Positions 17,776 to 27,288 of a DNA stretch of 64,000 bases are shown here, in pieces (within the stretch, counting starts at the first letter, position 1; each line of letters begins with the position of its first letter). This DNA comes from an uncultured Croceicoccus sp. (GTDB lineage: Bacteria; Pseudomonadota; Alphaproteobacteria; Sphingomonadales; Sphingomonadaceae). A program made the position numbers and the translations under genes. The notes under the pieces are model-generated. The model worked only from the letters and a program-made list of their open reading frames with translations. It was not told the DNA's origin and searched no databases. The stretch lies in contig NZ_CANMCP010000001.1 in the NCBI RefSeq assembly GCF_947496385.1, positions 496,001 to 560,000 of the forward strand, written 5' to 3'.

Positions 17776-18572
17776 TGACGGTGGCGGCGGGCCTCGCCTT
17801 TCTCGCCGTGCTGGTGGCCGGCGTCCCGCACGGAGCCGCCGATGCGCGGTTCGGTTCGGGCGCATGGTCGGCACGATGGGGGCGGCGCGGACCGGCGCTC
17901 TTCGTCCTTGCCTATCTCGGCATTCTGGCCGGGGTGGTGGCGGCCTGGATCGTGGCGCCTGCCGCTGCGCTGCTCGCGCTGTTCATGCTGGGAATCCTGC
18001 ATTTCGGGGAAGAGGAGCGCGGCTGGGCTCGTATCCTGCGCGGTGCATTGCCGGTCATGCTTCCGGCGGTGCTCTGGCCTGGACCGCTGTTCTCGCTTGT
18101 TGACCCGCTCATCGGGGCGGTTCCGGCGGAAGCGCGCGTCGGCGTGCGGATCGATGCGCTTGCGGTGTTGTTCGCGGCATCATGGGCGGCATGGCACAGA
18201 CCGGGCTGGCGCGGGGAGATCGCGATGAACCTCCTGCTCCCGCCGCCGTTCGGTTTCGCGGCCTATTTCGTGCTTCTCCACAGCCTACCGCTGCTGCGAA
18301 GGCAAGCGCAGCGGCGCGGCGTCACGCTGCTGCGGCACGTGCTCGACTATGCTGTATTCAGTGTCGGCGCGATCGCCCTGCTCATCGGTTTCGTGCTGTG
18401 GCAGGGGGCGTATTGGAGCCATCTCCTTCTCGGGCTTTTGATGTTGAGCGTGCCGCATATGACGATGCCGCATCTGACCGCGCGGATGATGGCACGCCCT
18501 CGCCTTCGCGCGGACACATCGGGGCGCCCATGCGTATGGGTGGGAAAGGAGAAAACCACCCATGTCCGATAA
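17775..18572 (+). CDS. blh: Brp/Blh-family beta-carotene 15,15'-dioxygenase
   Basis: Integral membrane enzyme of 265 aa that cleaves beta-carotene into two retinals, supplying the chromophore of the rhodopsin encoded just upstream. Family histidine motifs are visible: VPHGAADARF near the N-terminus, MLGILHFGEEE, FVLLHSLPLL and LSVPHMTMPHL; these His residues bind the catalytic iron. Six or more hydrophobic segments fit the family. The frame is open upstream inside the rhodopsin gene, but the TAATG junction at 17773-17777 marks the start. The last 11 bases overlap the GST gene. Carotenoid synthesis genes are not in the window. Confidence 0.93.
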   Translation: MTVAAGLAFLAVLVAGVPHGAADARFGSGAWSARWGRRGPALFVLAYLGILAGVVAAWIVAPAAALLALFMLGILHFGEEERGWARILRGALPVMLPAVLWPGPLFSLVDPLIGAVPAEARVGVRIDALAVLFAASWAAWHRPGWRGEIAMNLLLPPPFGFAAYFVLLHSLPLLRRQAQRRGVTLLRHVLDYAVFSVGAIALLIGFVLWQGAYWSHLLLGLLMLSVPHMTMPHLTARMMARPRLRADTSGRPCVWVGKEKTTHVR

Positions 18573-19206
18573 TCAGACCACGCTCTACACCATGCCCGGC
18601 ACCTGTTCGCTGGCCGCCAATATCGCCATCGCCTGGATCGATGCGCCGGTTGCGGTGCACAACATGGCCTATGGCGATCACAAGAAGGACGACTATCTCG
18701 CCATCAATCCGAAGGGCAAGGTGCCGGCAATCACCTTTCCCGATGGCGATGTCCTGACGGAACTTTCGGCTATTCTTGCCTGGCTGGGCGCGGCCCATGG
18801 CGGGGAGGGTTATGCCCGCGATACGACGCTCGGCCGGCGCGAGGCCGAGGCATTGTCGTTCATGACGACCGAGGTTCACGCAAGCTACGGCCCGCATTTC
18901 GCGCCGCAGAACTTCGCCCAAAGCGAGGATGCGCAGGAGGAGGTCAAGCAGGCCGCCTACGATACGCTCAAGGATCATTACGCGCGTATGGAGGAGAAGC
19001 TGACGACCGCCGGCGGGACGTGGTATCTTGGCGAGCGGAGCTTTGCGGATGCGTTTCTCTATGTGCTCGTGCGCTGGCTCGATCAGACGCCGATGACACT
19101 TGCGGACTATCCGGCCCTTGCCGCGCATCGCGATCGGATGGAAGTGGACGAGGGTGTGCGAACCGCTCTCGCGCGGCAGGATATGGAACCGATGGGCGCG
19201 GCATAG
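18562..19206 (+). CDS. Glutathione S-transferase family protein
   Basis: Protein of 214 aa with an N-terminal thioredoxin-like GST domain (YTMPGTCSLAANIAIAWI, about 9-26; cis-Pro region NPKGKVPAITFPDG) and a helical C-terminal domain. The LYxxPGTCSLA-type start is typical of bacterial beta-class-like GSTs. It overlaps the blh gene by 11 bases and has AAAGGAG upstream (in GGGAAAGGAGAAAACC), so it is probably co-transcribed with the rhodopsin operon. A role against photo-oxidative products is possible but only suggested by position. Confidence 0.9.
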   Translation: MSDNQTTLYTMPGTCSLAANIAIAWIDAPVAVHNMAYGDHKKDDYLAINPKGKVPAITFPDGDVLTELSAILAWLGAAHGGEGYARDTTLGRREAEALSFMTTEVHASYGPHFAPQNFAQSEDAQEEVKQAAYDTLKDHYARMEEKLTTAGGTWYLGERSFADAFLYVLVRWLDQTPMTLADYPALAAHRDRMEVDEGVRTALARQDMEPMGAA

Positions 19207-19285
19207 GGCCAGGGGTGAAGGGGGCAGGGGCGCGGGCCCGTGCCTCCTTTCCATGGGTTCGGCCACCGCGGCGCGGCCAGCGTGT

Positions 19286-21819
19286 TCAATCCGTGAACGA
19301 CTTCATGAACAGGCGGTCGAGCCGGCTCGGCTTGACAGGCGCGCTGAACAGGTAGCCTTGCAGATGGCTGGCGCCCAGCTTCGCGAGCAATTCGCGTTGA
19401 CGCTGCGTCTCCACGCCTTCTGCCACGACCGACATCGACAATTGCCGGGCCAGCCCCACCACCGCGGTCACTATGGCCTTGGCCGCCTGCGAGCTTTCGA
19501 TTTCGCGGATGAAGGATTTGTCGATCTTGACCGTGTCGAAGCAGAACTTCTGAAAATAGCCGAGCGAGGAATAGCCGATTCCGAAATCGTCGATCGATAT
19601 GCGAATGCCCATGTCCTTCATCCGTTCGAGCTGGGCGAACGCTTCATCCGCGTTCTGCATCACGAGATTTTCGGTAATCTCAAGCTGCAGGCGGTTTGCC
19701 GGAAGGCCGGTTTGGTTCAACGTGTCGGCAATGATCTTCAAAAGCTTGCCGGAATAGAACTGCCGTGGCGACAGGTTCACCGAAACCCTTATTCCGGCGG
19801 GCCAGCCCGTCGCATCGGCACAGGCACGCCGCAGGATATTCTCACCCAGCTCGTCGATAAGGCCGGATCCTCGGCGATGGAGATGAACAGATCGGCCGGG
19901 ATCGGGCCGCGTTCCATGTCGGTCCACCGGGCGAGCGCCTCCACGCCCACGACGGCGCCGGTGTGCACCTCGACGATCGGTTGATAGACGGTTTCGATGC
20001 GGTCGTCGGCGATCGCGTTGCGCAGCTTCGTTTCGAGGCGAAGGCGATCGCGTTGCGCGGTGTCCATGGCATCGTCGAAAAAACACGGCTCGCCGCGACC
20101 GTCGAGCTTTGCCCGGTACATGGCGAGGTCGGCATTCTGACGCAGAGTTTCGATCGTGTTGCCGTCATCGGGATAGATGACGATGCCGATCGACATGCCG
20201 AGATAGGCGGTTACCGCGTCGATCTGGCACGGCGTTTCGAAATCTTCGAACAGGCGCCGGGACAATGTTCGCGCGCGCGTCCGCAGATTGCGACCGGTCA
20301 GCAGGCAGGTGAATTCGTCTCCGCCGACGCGTGCGACGCTCGTCCCATCGTCGGCCATGGCGAGCAACCGCTTGCCGACATGTTCGAGCACGCTATCGCC
20401 GATGGCGTGGCCGAACTGGTCATTGATCGCCTTGAACCTGTCGATATCGACGGACAGCATGGCAAAGGGCGCGTGATTGCCGACCAGCTCCTCGACCTGT
20501 TCAAGGAAGCTCGCCCGGTTGATCAGCCCGGTCAGGCTGTCGAAGCGCGCGAGCCTCCACCGCTCGGCTTCTGACTGCCGCATCTCGGTGAGATCCTCGG
20601 ACAGGCCGAGCAGATACTGACCCGGTCGGTCCGGGCCGTCGATGAGGACGCGGGTGGTCCGGATGTTGACGACGGAGCCATCGTCGCGCTCGAACGCGCT
20701 TTCGCTGCACTCGGGATTGCCGCTCCTGATCGCGCGCAGATCGTTCTGCCTGAAGGCCGGGCCACGCTCGGGGAACAATTCGCTGTCTTCCTTGCCGAGC
20801 ATCGTGCTGGCAGGACGACCGATGAGATTTTCGGCTTCCTTGTTGAGCAACAGATATTGCCGCGTCTCCGCGTCCTTCACGAACAGCATCAGCGGAAGGT
20901 TGGACACCACCGCGTCGAGGAAACGCTTGCTCGCCAGGCGGTCGGCCTGCAGCGCCTTGCGCTCCGAAATATCGCGGACGATCGCGGCGAAACCGCCTTG
21001 TGCCGCGTCACCCCACGGGGCGAGGGACAGCTCCACCGGAAAGACCGAGCCATCGCTCCGCCGCGCCTCCAACTCCACGAACCTGCCGACGAGCCGGGTC
21101 GGCCCACCCCTGGCCGCCCGCTCGAACCGGGCCTGATGCCCGGCCCGCAAATCCTCGGGTATGATGCGCGTCACGTTCTTGCCGAGCGCCTCTTGTGCCG
21201 ACCAGCCGAACAGATTCGCCGCCGCGTCGTTCCAGTAGACGATTTCCGCCTTCCGGTTCGCGGCGAGCACGGCGTCGGGCGTCGACGTCACCACCTTGGC
21301 CGCGATGTCGGCCTCGCGCCGCGATTTTCGCGCTTCGATCAATTCGCTCACGATGGCGGCGAAATGGTGGAGAAGTTCGAACTTGTCCGCGTCGAAATCG
21401 TGCCGCGGACGCCCGTCGATCACGCACAGGCTGCCCACGCAATGGCCCGAGCGAAGGTAAAGCGGCGCGCCGGCATAGAATCGGATATGCGGCGCCCCGG
21501 TCACGAGCGGATTTTTCACGAAGCGCGCGTCGCGATGCGTGTCGCGCACGACCATCCCCTTGCGATGGGCGACGACGTGATCGCAAAACGCGACCTCGCG
21601 CGGGGTTTCCTTCAACGCGATATTATGGCGCGCCTTGAACCATTGCCGATGCTTGTCGATGAGGCTGACCGCGGCGCTGTGCACGCCGAATATGGAAGCA
21701 GTGAGCCGCGTGACGGCGTCGAACTCTTCCTCCTCCTCGGAATCCAGGATGGCGAGTTCGGCAAGAGCGGTAAGCCGTTCTTTCTCGCTCAGCGCGAAGG
21801 GATGGGGAGCTTGCAACAC
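19286..21819 (-). pseudogene. GAF-PAS-PAS-GGDEF-EAL c-di-GMP protein, frameshifted in EAL
   Basis: Would-be bifunctional diguanylate cyclase/phosphodiesterase of about 844 aa: GAF (about 20-165), PAS (about 180-300), PAS (about 305-420), GGDEF (about 425-585, intact RVGGDEF) and EAL. The first frame (21819 to 19789) runs into the EAL domain through GVEALARW, then leaves the family sequence at FISIAED-PALSTSW. The other frame resumes exactly there as GLIDELGENILRRA and carries the rest of the EAL domain to a stop at 19286 (EITENLV, DDFGIGYSSLGY, KIDKSF, AEGVET). One missing base near 19865-19870 explains it. The downstream half shows no other damage, so this is either a very recent mutation or a sequence error. 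No transmembrane segments. Confidence 0.85.
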
Positions 21820-21950
21820 CCCGCTGCGCTAGCGGCGTATCGCTTAACGTCTGGTATACGCCGGCTCCGTCAAAACTGCGCAGGGTTCGGCTCGCATCCC
21901 CGTCATGTGTCACGGCCACGCGAATGCGGCTTGCTCTGTCCTGCTGATTT

Positions 21951-21968
21951 GCGTCATAAATCTGTCTT
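21951..21968 (+). promoter_or_regulatory. Candidate Pho box before the nuclease gene
   Basis: GCGTCAT (21951-21957), AAAT, CTGTCTT (21962-21968) has the 7-4-7 direct-repeat layout of PhoB sites (consensus CTGTCAT-N4-CTGTCAT), with 5 of 7 and 6 of 7 matches. It is 75 bases before the ExeM-like nuclease ATG. A weak -10 (TTACCG-like) lies about 10 bases downstream, as expected when PhoB replaces the -35. A phosphate-starvation role for a secreted DNase fits. Confidence 0.5.
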
Positions 21969-22043
21969 AACATCGGCTTACCGCATTTCGGCATCGGATC
22001 GGCCTTCCCGCCGTCCGCATCGTTTTCCAAGAGGGTCACGGAT

Positions 22044-25000
22044 ATGGTTGCGAACACGTCAGCGCGCGTCTTTTTCAACGAAATTCACTACGACAATGCA
22101 GGCAGCGACATCGGGAAATTCATCGAGATCGCCAATCTCGATTCCGTCGACCTGACGGGGTGGAGCGTGATTCTCTACAACGGATCGAACGGGGCGCCGT
22201 ATGGCACCATCGCGCTTTCGGGGAGCGAGAGCTTCACCACGGTGAACCTGCCGGTCAACGGGCTTCAGAATGGCGCGCCCGACGGGATGGCGCTTGTCGA
22301 TGCGGGCGGCGCGGTGGTCATGTTCCTGTCCTACGAAGGCAGCTTTACCGCGGTGGGCGGCGCGGCCGACGGGATGCAGAGCACCGACATCGGGGTCGCC
22401 GAGGATGGCACCACGCCGGTCGGCTACTCGCTCCAATTGTCGGGCACGGGCACGAGCTACGGCGATTTCATCTGGACCGGCGCGGCACCGGGCACCTCGG
22501 GCGAGGCGAATGCCGGGCAGAGTTTCGCGCAGGACGAGAGCGCGCCCACGGTGTTCTTCAACGAATTCCATTACGACAACGCGGGCAGCGATGTCGGCGA
22601 GGCGATCGAGATCGCGGGCAGTGCAGGCACCGATCTTACCGGGTGGTCCATCGCGCTTTACAACGGCAATGGCGGCGGGGTTTACAACACCATCGCGCTG
22701 TCGGGCACCATCGCGGATGAGGATGACGGGTTCGGCACGCTCGCCTTTGCCGCAACGGGTCTGCAGAACGGCGTGCCCGATGGCTTCGCGCTGGTCTCGC
22801 CCGATGGCACGGTGGTGCAGTTCCTGTCGTACGAAGGCACGTTGACGGCGACGGACGGCCCCGCGGCCGGCATGACCAGCGTCGATGTCGGTGTCGAGGA
22901 AGCGGGCAGCCCGGAGGGATTGTCCCTGCAATTGTCGGGCACGGGGTCGAGCTATGACGACTTTACCTGGACCGGGCCTTTGGACGACAGCTTTGGCACC
23001 GTGAACGGCGGGCAGGATTTCGTCGCGCCCAATCCGGCCGGCAGCCTCTATGTCGACGATGCCTCCGTCGTCGAAGGGGACAGCGGCACGCGCGATCTCA
23101 CCTTTACCGTGCGCCGCACCGGCGGCAGCGATGGCGACATTTCCGTCGATTACGCCGTCGTGCTGGGCGATGATGCGCAATCGGCGGATGCGGCCGATAT
23201 TGCCGGGCCGCTTTCGGGCACGGTCACCTTCGCCGATGGGCAGACGAGCGCGACGATCACCGTCGCGGTAGTGGGCGATACGGTCGCGGAGCCGACCGAA
23301 ACCTTTGCCCTCACGCTTAACGACGCGACGGGCGGCGCCGATATTCGCGGCGGCACCGCCACCGGTACGATCGAGAATGACGATCTGCTCAACCTCCGCA
23401 TCGGGGAAATCCAGGGCGAAGGCCACCGCTCGATCTACGAAGGCAGCGAGGTCGAAACGGGCGGCATCGTCACCGCGGTCGCATCGAACGGTTTCTATAT
23501 GCAGGATCCGGACGGAGACGGTAACGCCGCCACCTCGGACGCCATTTTCGTCTTTACCCGCACGGCGCCTGCTGTCGCGGCGGGCGATGCGGTGCGGGTA
23601 TCGGGCACGGTCACCGAATTCCTGCCCGGCGGCGATGACAGCAGCCTCACCACGACCGAACTGATGGACGTGAACGTCACAGTCGAAAGCAGCGGCAATG
23701 CGTTGCCGCAGGCGGTCGTGATCGGGCCGGACGGGATTTCCCCGCCGACCGAAATCATCGACGACGACGGGATGACCACCTACGATCCGCAGAGCGACGG
23801 CATCGATTTCTGGGAAAGCATGGAGGCGATGCGCGTCACCGTGCAAAGCCCCGTCGCGGTCGACAGCACCAATCGTTTCGGCGAAATCTGGACCGTGGCG
23901 AGCGACGGCGAGGGCACGCTCCTTGCCACCAATGTCGCGGAAAGCGGCCTTGTCACCGTGCGCGGCGGCGAGGGCGGTCTCGGCGTGTTCGACAGCGGGG
24001 CCGGGTCCGATTTCAATCCCGAGCGGATACAGATCGACGGCGGCTACACGCTGAACGGCGTGCGTTTCGATACGCCCGAGGTGGACCCCGGCGCGCGCCT
24101 CGACGATGTGACGGGCATCATCGATTACAGCTTCGGCAATTTCGAATTGCGCCCGACCGAGGCAGTGACGGTCGCGGCTGAGGCCGGAAACACGGCCGAA
24201 ACCTCGATCCTGGAAGGCACGGCGAATCAGTTCACCGTGGCCAATTACAACATCCTCAATTTCGACATCAACGAGGCGGACGGCGATACCGACATTGCCG
24301 ATGGCCGGCTCGATGCGATCGCCTTCGACATTGGCGTGGCGATGAACGCCCCCGACATCGTCGTGCTGGAGGAAGTGCAGGACGATAGCGGTTCGGCCAA
24401 TGACGGCACCGTCACGGCAAGCATGAATCTGCAGGCGATCGCCGATGCGATCTACGCCGAAACGGGCATCGTCTACTCCGTGCTCGACAATCCGTTTGTC
24501 GAGGATGGGCAGACCGGCGGGCAGCCGGGCGGCAATATTCGCGTGGCCTTCCTCTATCGCGAGGACCGGGTCGATCTCGACGAAAGCTCGGTCTTTACCA
24601 TCGACGACGAGGCGTTCGCGCGCGTGCCCCTGGGCGCGACGTTCACCTTCAATAGCGAGGAGGTGACGGTCATCGGCAATCATTTCACCTCGCTCATCGG
24701 GTCGGACACGACATTCTCCGCCAATCAGCCGCCGGAGATGGCGGGCGCGCTTCGCCGTGCGGAACAGGCCGCCGCGCTCAACGCCTATGTCGAGGGGGTT
24801 CTTGCCGAGGATCCCGATGCGAATGTCGTGGTCACCGGCGACTTCAACGATTTCCAGTTCGAGGAAACCCTGCAGATCGTCGCGGGGCAGCTCGACTACG
24901 CCGATGGCGCGATCACGGACGGCAGCGATGTCGAACTCGTCAACCTGACGTGGATGCTCGACCCGGCGGAGCGTTACTCCGCCCTGTTCGAAGGCAATGC

Positions 25001-25721
25001 GCAGCAGATCGACCATATCCTTGCGAGCGAAAACCTGCTCGGCGGGGCGGCGTTCGACATCGTGCATCGCAACATCCCCACCGCGTCGGGCGTGTCGGAC
25101 CACGATCCGGTGCTGGCCCGGTTCAACCTGGGTGAACGCGTGATCGACGGCGGGAATGGCGCCGACATGCTGACCGGGAATGGCGGCAACGATGTCCTGT
25201 TTGGCGGGAATGGCAGCGACGTGCTGATCGCGCTTGGCGGGAACGACAGGCTGTACGGCGGCAATGGTTCGGACACGCTGCTGGGCGGTGCGGGCGATGA
25301 CTGGCTCGAGGGTGGCAATGGCGCCGACGTGCTCGACGGGGGCGATGGCATGGACATGCTGATCGGTGGACGCGGGCCGGATGTGTTCGTGTTGCATGCC
25401 GATGGCACGGCGCAGGACGCGGACATCGTTGCGGATTTCGGCAACGGCCCGGATGCGATACTGATCGAAGGGATGGGCAGCGCACCGATCGCATTCGTGC
25501 AGAACGGCGCGGATACCGAAATCTACGCCGGCGATACGCTGATCGGGACGGTTCTCGATGCGAAGGCCGGCGCGGTCGAGGATGCGACGGCCCCGGCCCC
25601 CGCCGCGTCCTTCAACAGCGCATATGTGGGCGCCGAACCGGTCGCGGTATCCGAAGCCGGCGATTGGCAGGCGGATTACCTGATCCCGATGCATGCGCTG
25701 TCGCAATCGGATCTGGGCTGA
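22044..25721 (+). CDS. ExeM/NucH-type extracellular nuclease with RTX repeats
   Basis: Large predicted secreted DNase of 1225 aa. Order of parts: two homologous lamin-tail-like domains (about 8-150, VFFNEIHYDNAGSD; and 169-320, VFFNEFHYDNAGSD), a Calx-beta domain (about 333-447), an OB-fold-like region (about 450-710), an endonuclease/exonuclease/phosphatase domain (about 729-1025) and glycine-rich Ca-binding nonapeptides (about 1032-1115, repeats such as GGNGADML). EEP catalytic motifs are visible: ANYNILNF, LEEVQD, VTGDFNDFQ and SDHDP. There is no N-terminal signal peptide; RTX repeats and an acidic tail indicate type I secretion, but no transporter genes are nearby. The preceding Pho box suggests use of extracellular DNA as a phosphate source. 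Confidence 0.9.
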   Translation: MVANTSARVFFNEIHYDNAGSDIGKFIEIANLDSVDLTGWSVILYNGSNGAPYGTIALSGSESFTTVNLPVNGLQNGAPDGMALVDAGGAVVMFLSYEGSFTAVGGAADGMQSTDIGVAEDGTTPVGYSLQLSGTGTSYGDFIWTGAAPGTSGEANAGQSFAQDESAPTVFFNEFHYDNAGSDVGEAIEIAGSAGTDLTGWSIALYNGNGGGVYNTIALSGTIADEDDGFGTLAFAATGLQNGVPDGFALVSPDGTVVQFLSYEGTLTATDGPAAGMTSVDVGVEEAGSPEGLSLQLSGTGSSYDDFTWTGPLDDSFGTVNGGQDFVAPNPAGSLYVDDASVVEGDSGTRDLTFTVRRTGGSDGDISVDYAVVLGDDAQSADAADIAGPLSGTVTFADGQTSATITVAVVGDTVAEPTETFALTLNDATGGADIRGGTATGTIENDDLLNLRIGEIQGEGHRSIYEGSEVETGGIVTAVASNGFYMQDPDGDGNAATSDAIFVFTRTAPAVAAGDAVRVSGTVTEFLPGGDDSSLTTTELMDVNVTVESSGNALPQAVVIGPDGISPPTEIIDDDGMTTYDPQSDGIDFWESMEAMRVTVQSPVAVDSTNRFGEIWTVASDGEGTLLATNVAESGLVTVRGGEGGLGVFDSGAGSDFNPERIQIDGGYTLNGVRFDTPEVDPGARLDDVTGIIDYSFGNFELRPTEAVTVAAEAGNTAETSILEGTANQFTVANYNILNFDINEADGDTDIADGRLDAIAFDIGVAMNAPDIVVLEEVQDDSGSANDGTVTASMNLQAIADAIYAETGIVYSVLDNPFVEDGQTGGQPGGNIRVAFLYREDRVDLDESSVFTIDDEAFARVPLGATFTFNSEEVTVIGNHFTSLIGSDTTFSANQPPEMAGALRRAEQAAALNAYVEGVLAEDPDANVVVTGDFNDFQFEETLQIVAGQLDYADGAITDGSDVELVNLTWMLDPAERYSALFEGNAQQIDHILASENLLGGAAFDIVHRNIPTASGVSDHDPVLARFNLGERVIDGGNGADMLTGNGGNDVLFGGNGSDVLIALGGNDRLYGGNGSDTLLGGAGDDWLEGGNGADVLDGGDGMDMLIGGRGPDVFVLHADGTAQDADIVADFGNGPDAILIEGMGSAPIAFVQNGADTEIYAGDTLIGTVLDAKAGAVEDATAPAPAASFNSAYVGAEPVAVSEAGDWQADYLIPMHALSQSDLG

Positions 25722-25729
25722 TGCCGGGG

Positions 25730-25757
25730 CGGGGCGGGCCGTTTGCGGCCTGCCCCG
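25730..25757 (+). terminator. GC-rich hairpin after the nuclease gene
   Basis: Arms 25730-25741 and 25746-25757 pair over 12 positions (one G-T pair) around loop TTTG, nine bases after the nuclease stop. There is no T run, so it may act as a transcript-end stabiliser or a non-canonical terminator. Confidence 0.5.
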
Positions 25758-25940
25758 ACCGTATTGCGTTATCTTGCCAATGCGCGTGGGACCGACGTTG
25801 ATCTAAATCCGGACCAATCTCTCACGGTTTTAGGGTCAAACACGTAACGCGAAAACGATTCCGATTCAGGGGATGCGTTTAAAAATCTTCGTACCGGATC
25901 GGCACAATTTGTGCGCGGTCCCACTGCGAAGGATTAAGTC

Positions 25941-26462
25941 ATGTTCCTGCGTCTTGCCGTGGCTGCGGCCACGATCGTTCTCTATTCCGGATCGCCCGCA
26001 ACTGCACAAAGCTCGGCGACGGCGAATGGTTCCCTGACAATCGTGCAGCCGTTGACGATTACGAAGAATGCGGACCTTCGTTTCGGCAGCATCCTGCGCT
26101 CGACGACGAGTGACGGCACGGTGCAGGTCGACGTTTCGGGCCTGCGTTCGGTAAGCGGCGGGGTGGAAAGCATGGATGCGGGCGACACGCCGCAGGCCGC
26201 CTCGTTTACGATCGCGGGGGAGGGCGGCCACGCCGTCTCCGTCACCATTCCCAGCAGCTTCGTCCTGTCGAACGGGTCCGAAATGCTGACCGTTGCGACC
26301 GCGCATAACCTCTCCGGTTCGCTCAGCGCGCAAACCTTGAGCGGTAGCGCAGGTTCGGCGGGGCAGCTCGACGTGCGCGTCGGCGGGTCGGTCGCGGTCA
26401 GCACGGCGACGGTCGCCGGCCTGTATTCCGGCTCCTTCACCGTTTCCACCGCGTATAACTGA
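25941..26462 (+). CDS. DUF4402 pilus subunit-like protein
   Basis: Exported protein of 173 aa with signal peptide (MFLRLAVAAATIVLYSGSPATAQ) and a beta-rich DUF4402 domain (ITKNADLRFGSI near residue 45; C-terminal strand GLYSGSFTVSTAYN). DUF4402 proteins are small immunoglobulin-like subunits found with chaperone-usher genes, which is exactly the context here. AAGGA precedes the ATG at normal spacing. First gene of a four-gene operon, followed after one base by the chaperone; it is the likely major structural subunit. Confidence 0.85.
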   Translation: MFLRLAVAAATIVLYSGSPATAQSSATANGSLTIVQPLTITKNADLRFGSILRSTTSDGTVQVDVSGLRSVSGGVESMDAGDTPQAASFTIAGEGGHAVSVTIPSSFVLSNGSEMLTVATAHNLSGSLSAQTLSGSAGSAGQLDVRVGGSVAVSTATVAGLYSGSFTVSTAYN

Positions 26463-26463
26463 G

Positions 26464-27288
26464 ATGCGGGGGGTGCGCAGCGCATTGGCGGCGATGCTGT
26501 GCATTGCGATGTTGGCCGGAAGCCCGGCCGCGGCGCAATCCGGCAATGTCAGCCTGTCGCATCACAGGCTGGTCTTTGACGAAGGGACGCGAACCGCGAC
26601 GCTCTATATCGTGAACAGGGGCGATACGGCGGTGACCTATCGCGTCGACATGATCGAGATGGAGATGAACGCCGATGGGGCGATTACCCCGCTCGGCGAC
26701 GAGGTGCCCGACACATCGGCCAGTGCGTTCGTCGATTTCACGCCCCGTCGCATCGCGCTCGCCCCGCGGCAGAGCCAGGCGATCAAGGTCAGGGCGCGCG
26801 TCCCCGCGTCGCCGGGCGAACGGCGCAGCCATCTCGCCATCACCGCACAGCCGGCGGACGATGCCGGCTTCTCTCCCGAAGAGATCGCCCGCGTGAACCC
26901 GAGCTCCATTTCCGTCCGGGTCTCCAGCCTGTTCAGTGTCAGCATCCCGATCATCCTGCGCACCGGGGTCGACGCGGCGGGGGTGACGATCGAATCTCTG
27001 CACATGGTTCGCGCACGACCGCAGGAGCGGCCGGTGCTCGCCTTCGATCTGGTGCGGCAGGGGGATGGTTCGGTGTACGGCGATGTCGAAATCGTTGCCG
27101 GCTCCGGCAAGAACCGCGAGGTGCTTGAATCCATTCGCGGCATCGCCGTCTATCCGGAGATCGCCCGCCGCGCGGTTCGCGTTTCACTTCCCGAGGACTC
27201 GGTGGGTCGCACCGTGCGCGTCGTCTATCGAAACCGGGAAAACGTCGCCGGCAACGAACTGGCGGCAACCGCGCTCAGCCTGCCGTGA
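26464..27288 (+). CDS. PapD-like periplasmic pilus chaperone
   Basis: Periplasmic chaperone of 274 aa with signal peptide (MRGVRSALAAMLCIAMLAGSPAAAQ). The N-terminal Ig-like domain has the pattern LSHHRLVFDEGTRTATLYIVN, shown in short as RLVFDEGTRTATLYIVN, then IALAPRQSQAIKVRAR, typical of PapD/fimbrial chaperones that donate a strand to subunits. The C-terminal domain is less conserved. Its stop overlaps the usher start by four bases (GTGA). It should hold the DUF4402 subunits until delivery to the usher. Confidence 0.87.
   Translation: MRGVRSALAAMLCIAMLAGSPAAAQSGNVSLSHHRLVFDEGTRTATLYIVNRGDTAVTYRVDMIEMEMNADGAITPLGDEVPDTSASAFVDFTPRRIALAPRQSQAIKVRARVPASPGERRSHLAITAQPADDAGFSPEEIARVNPSSISVRVSSLFSVSIPIILRTGVDAAGVTIESLHMVRARPQERPVLAFDLVRQGDGSVYGDVEIVAGSGKNREVLESIRGIAVYPEIARRAVRVSLPEDSVGRTVRVVYRNRENVAGNELAATALSLP

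Noticed and set aside
25140-25390. Direct-repeat array that might be CRISPR-like
   Set aside because: The repetition is the coding pattern of RTX calcium-binding nonapeptides in frame with the nuclease gene.
22059-25706. 1215-residue open frame antisense to the nuclease gene
   Set aside because: Composition is the Arg/His-rich pattern of a reverse-strand shadow in GC-rich DNA; the plus strand encodes recognisable nuclease domains throughout.
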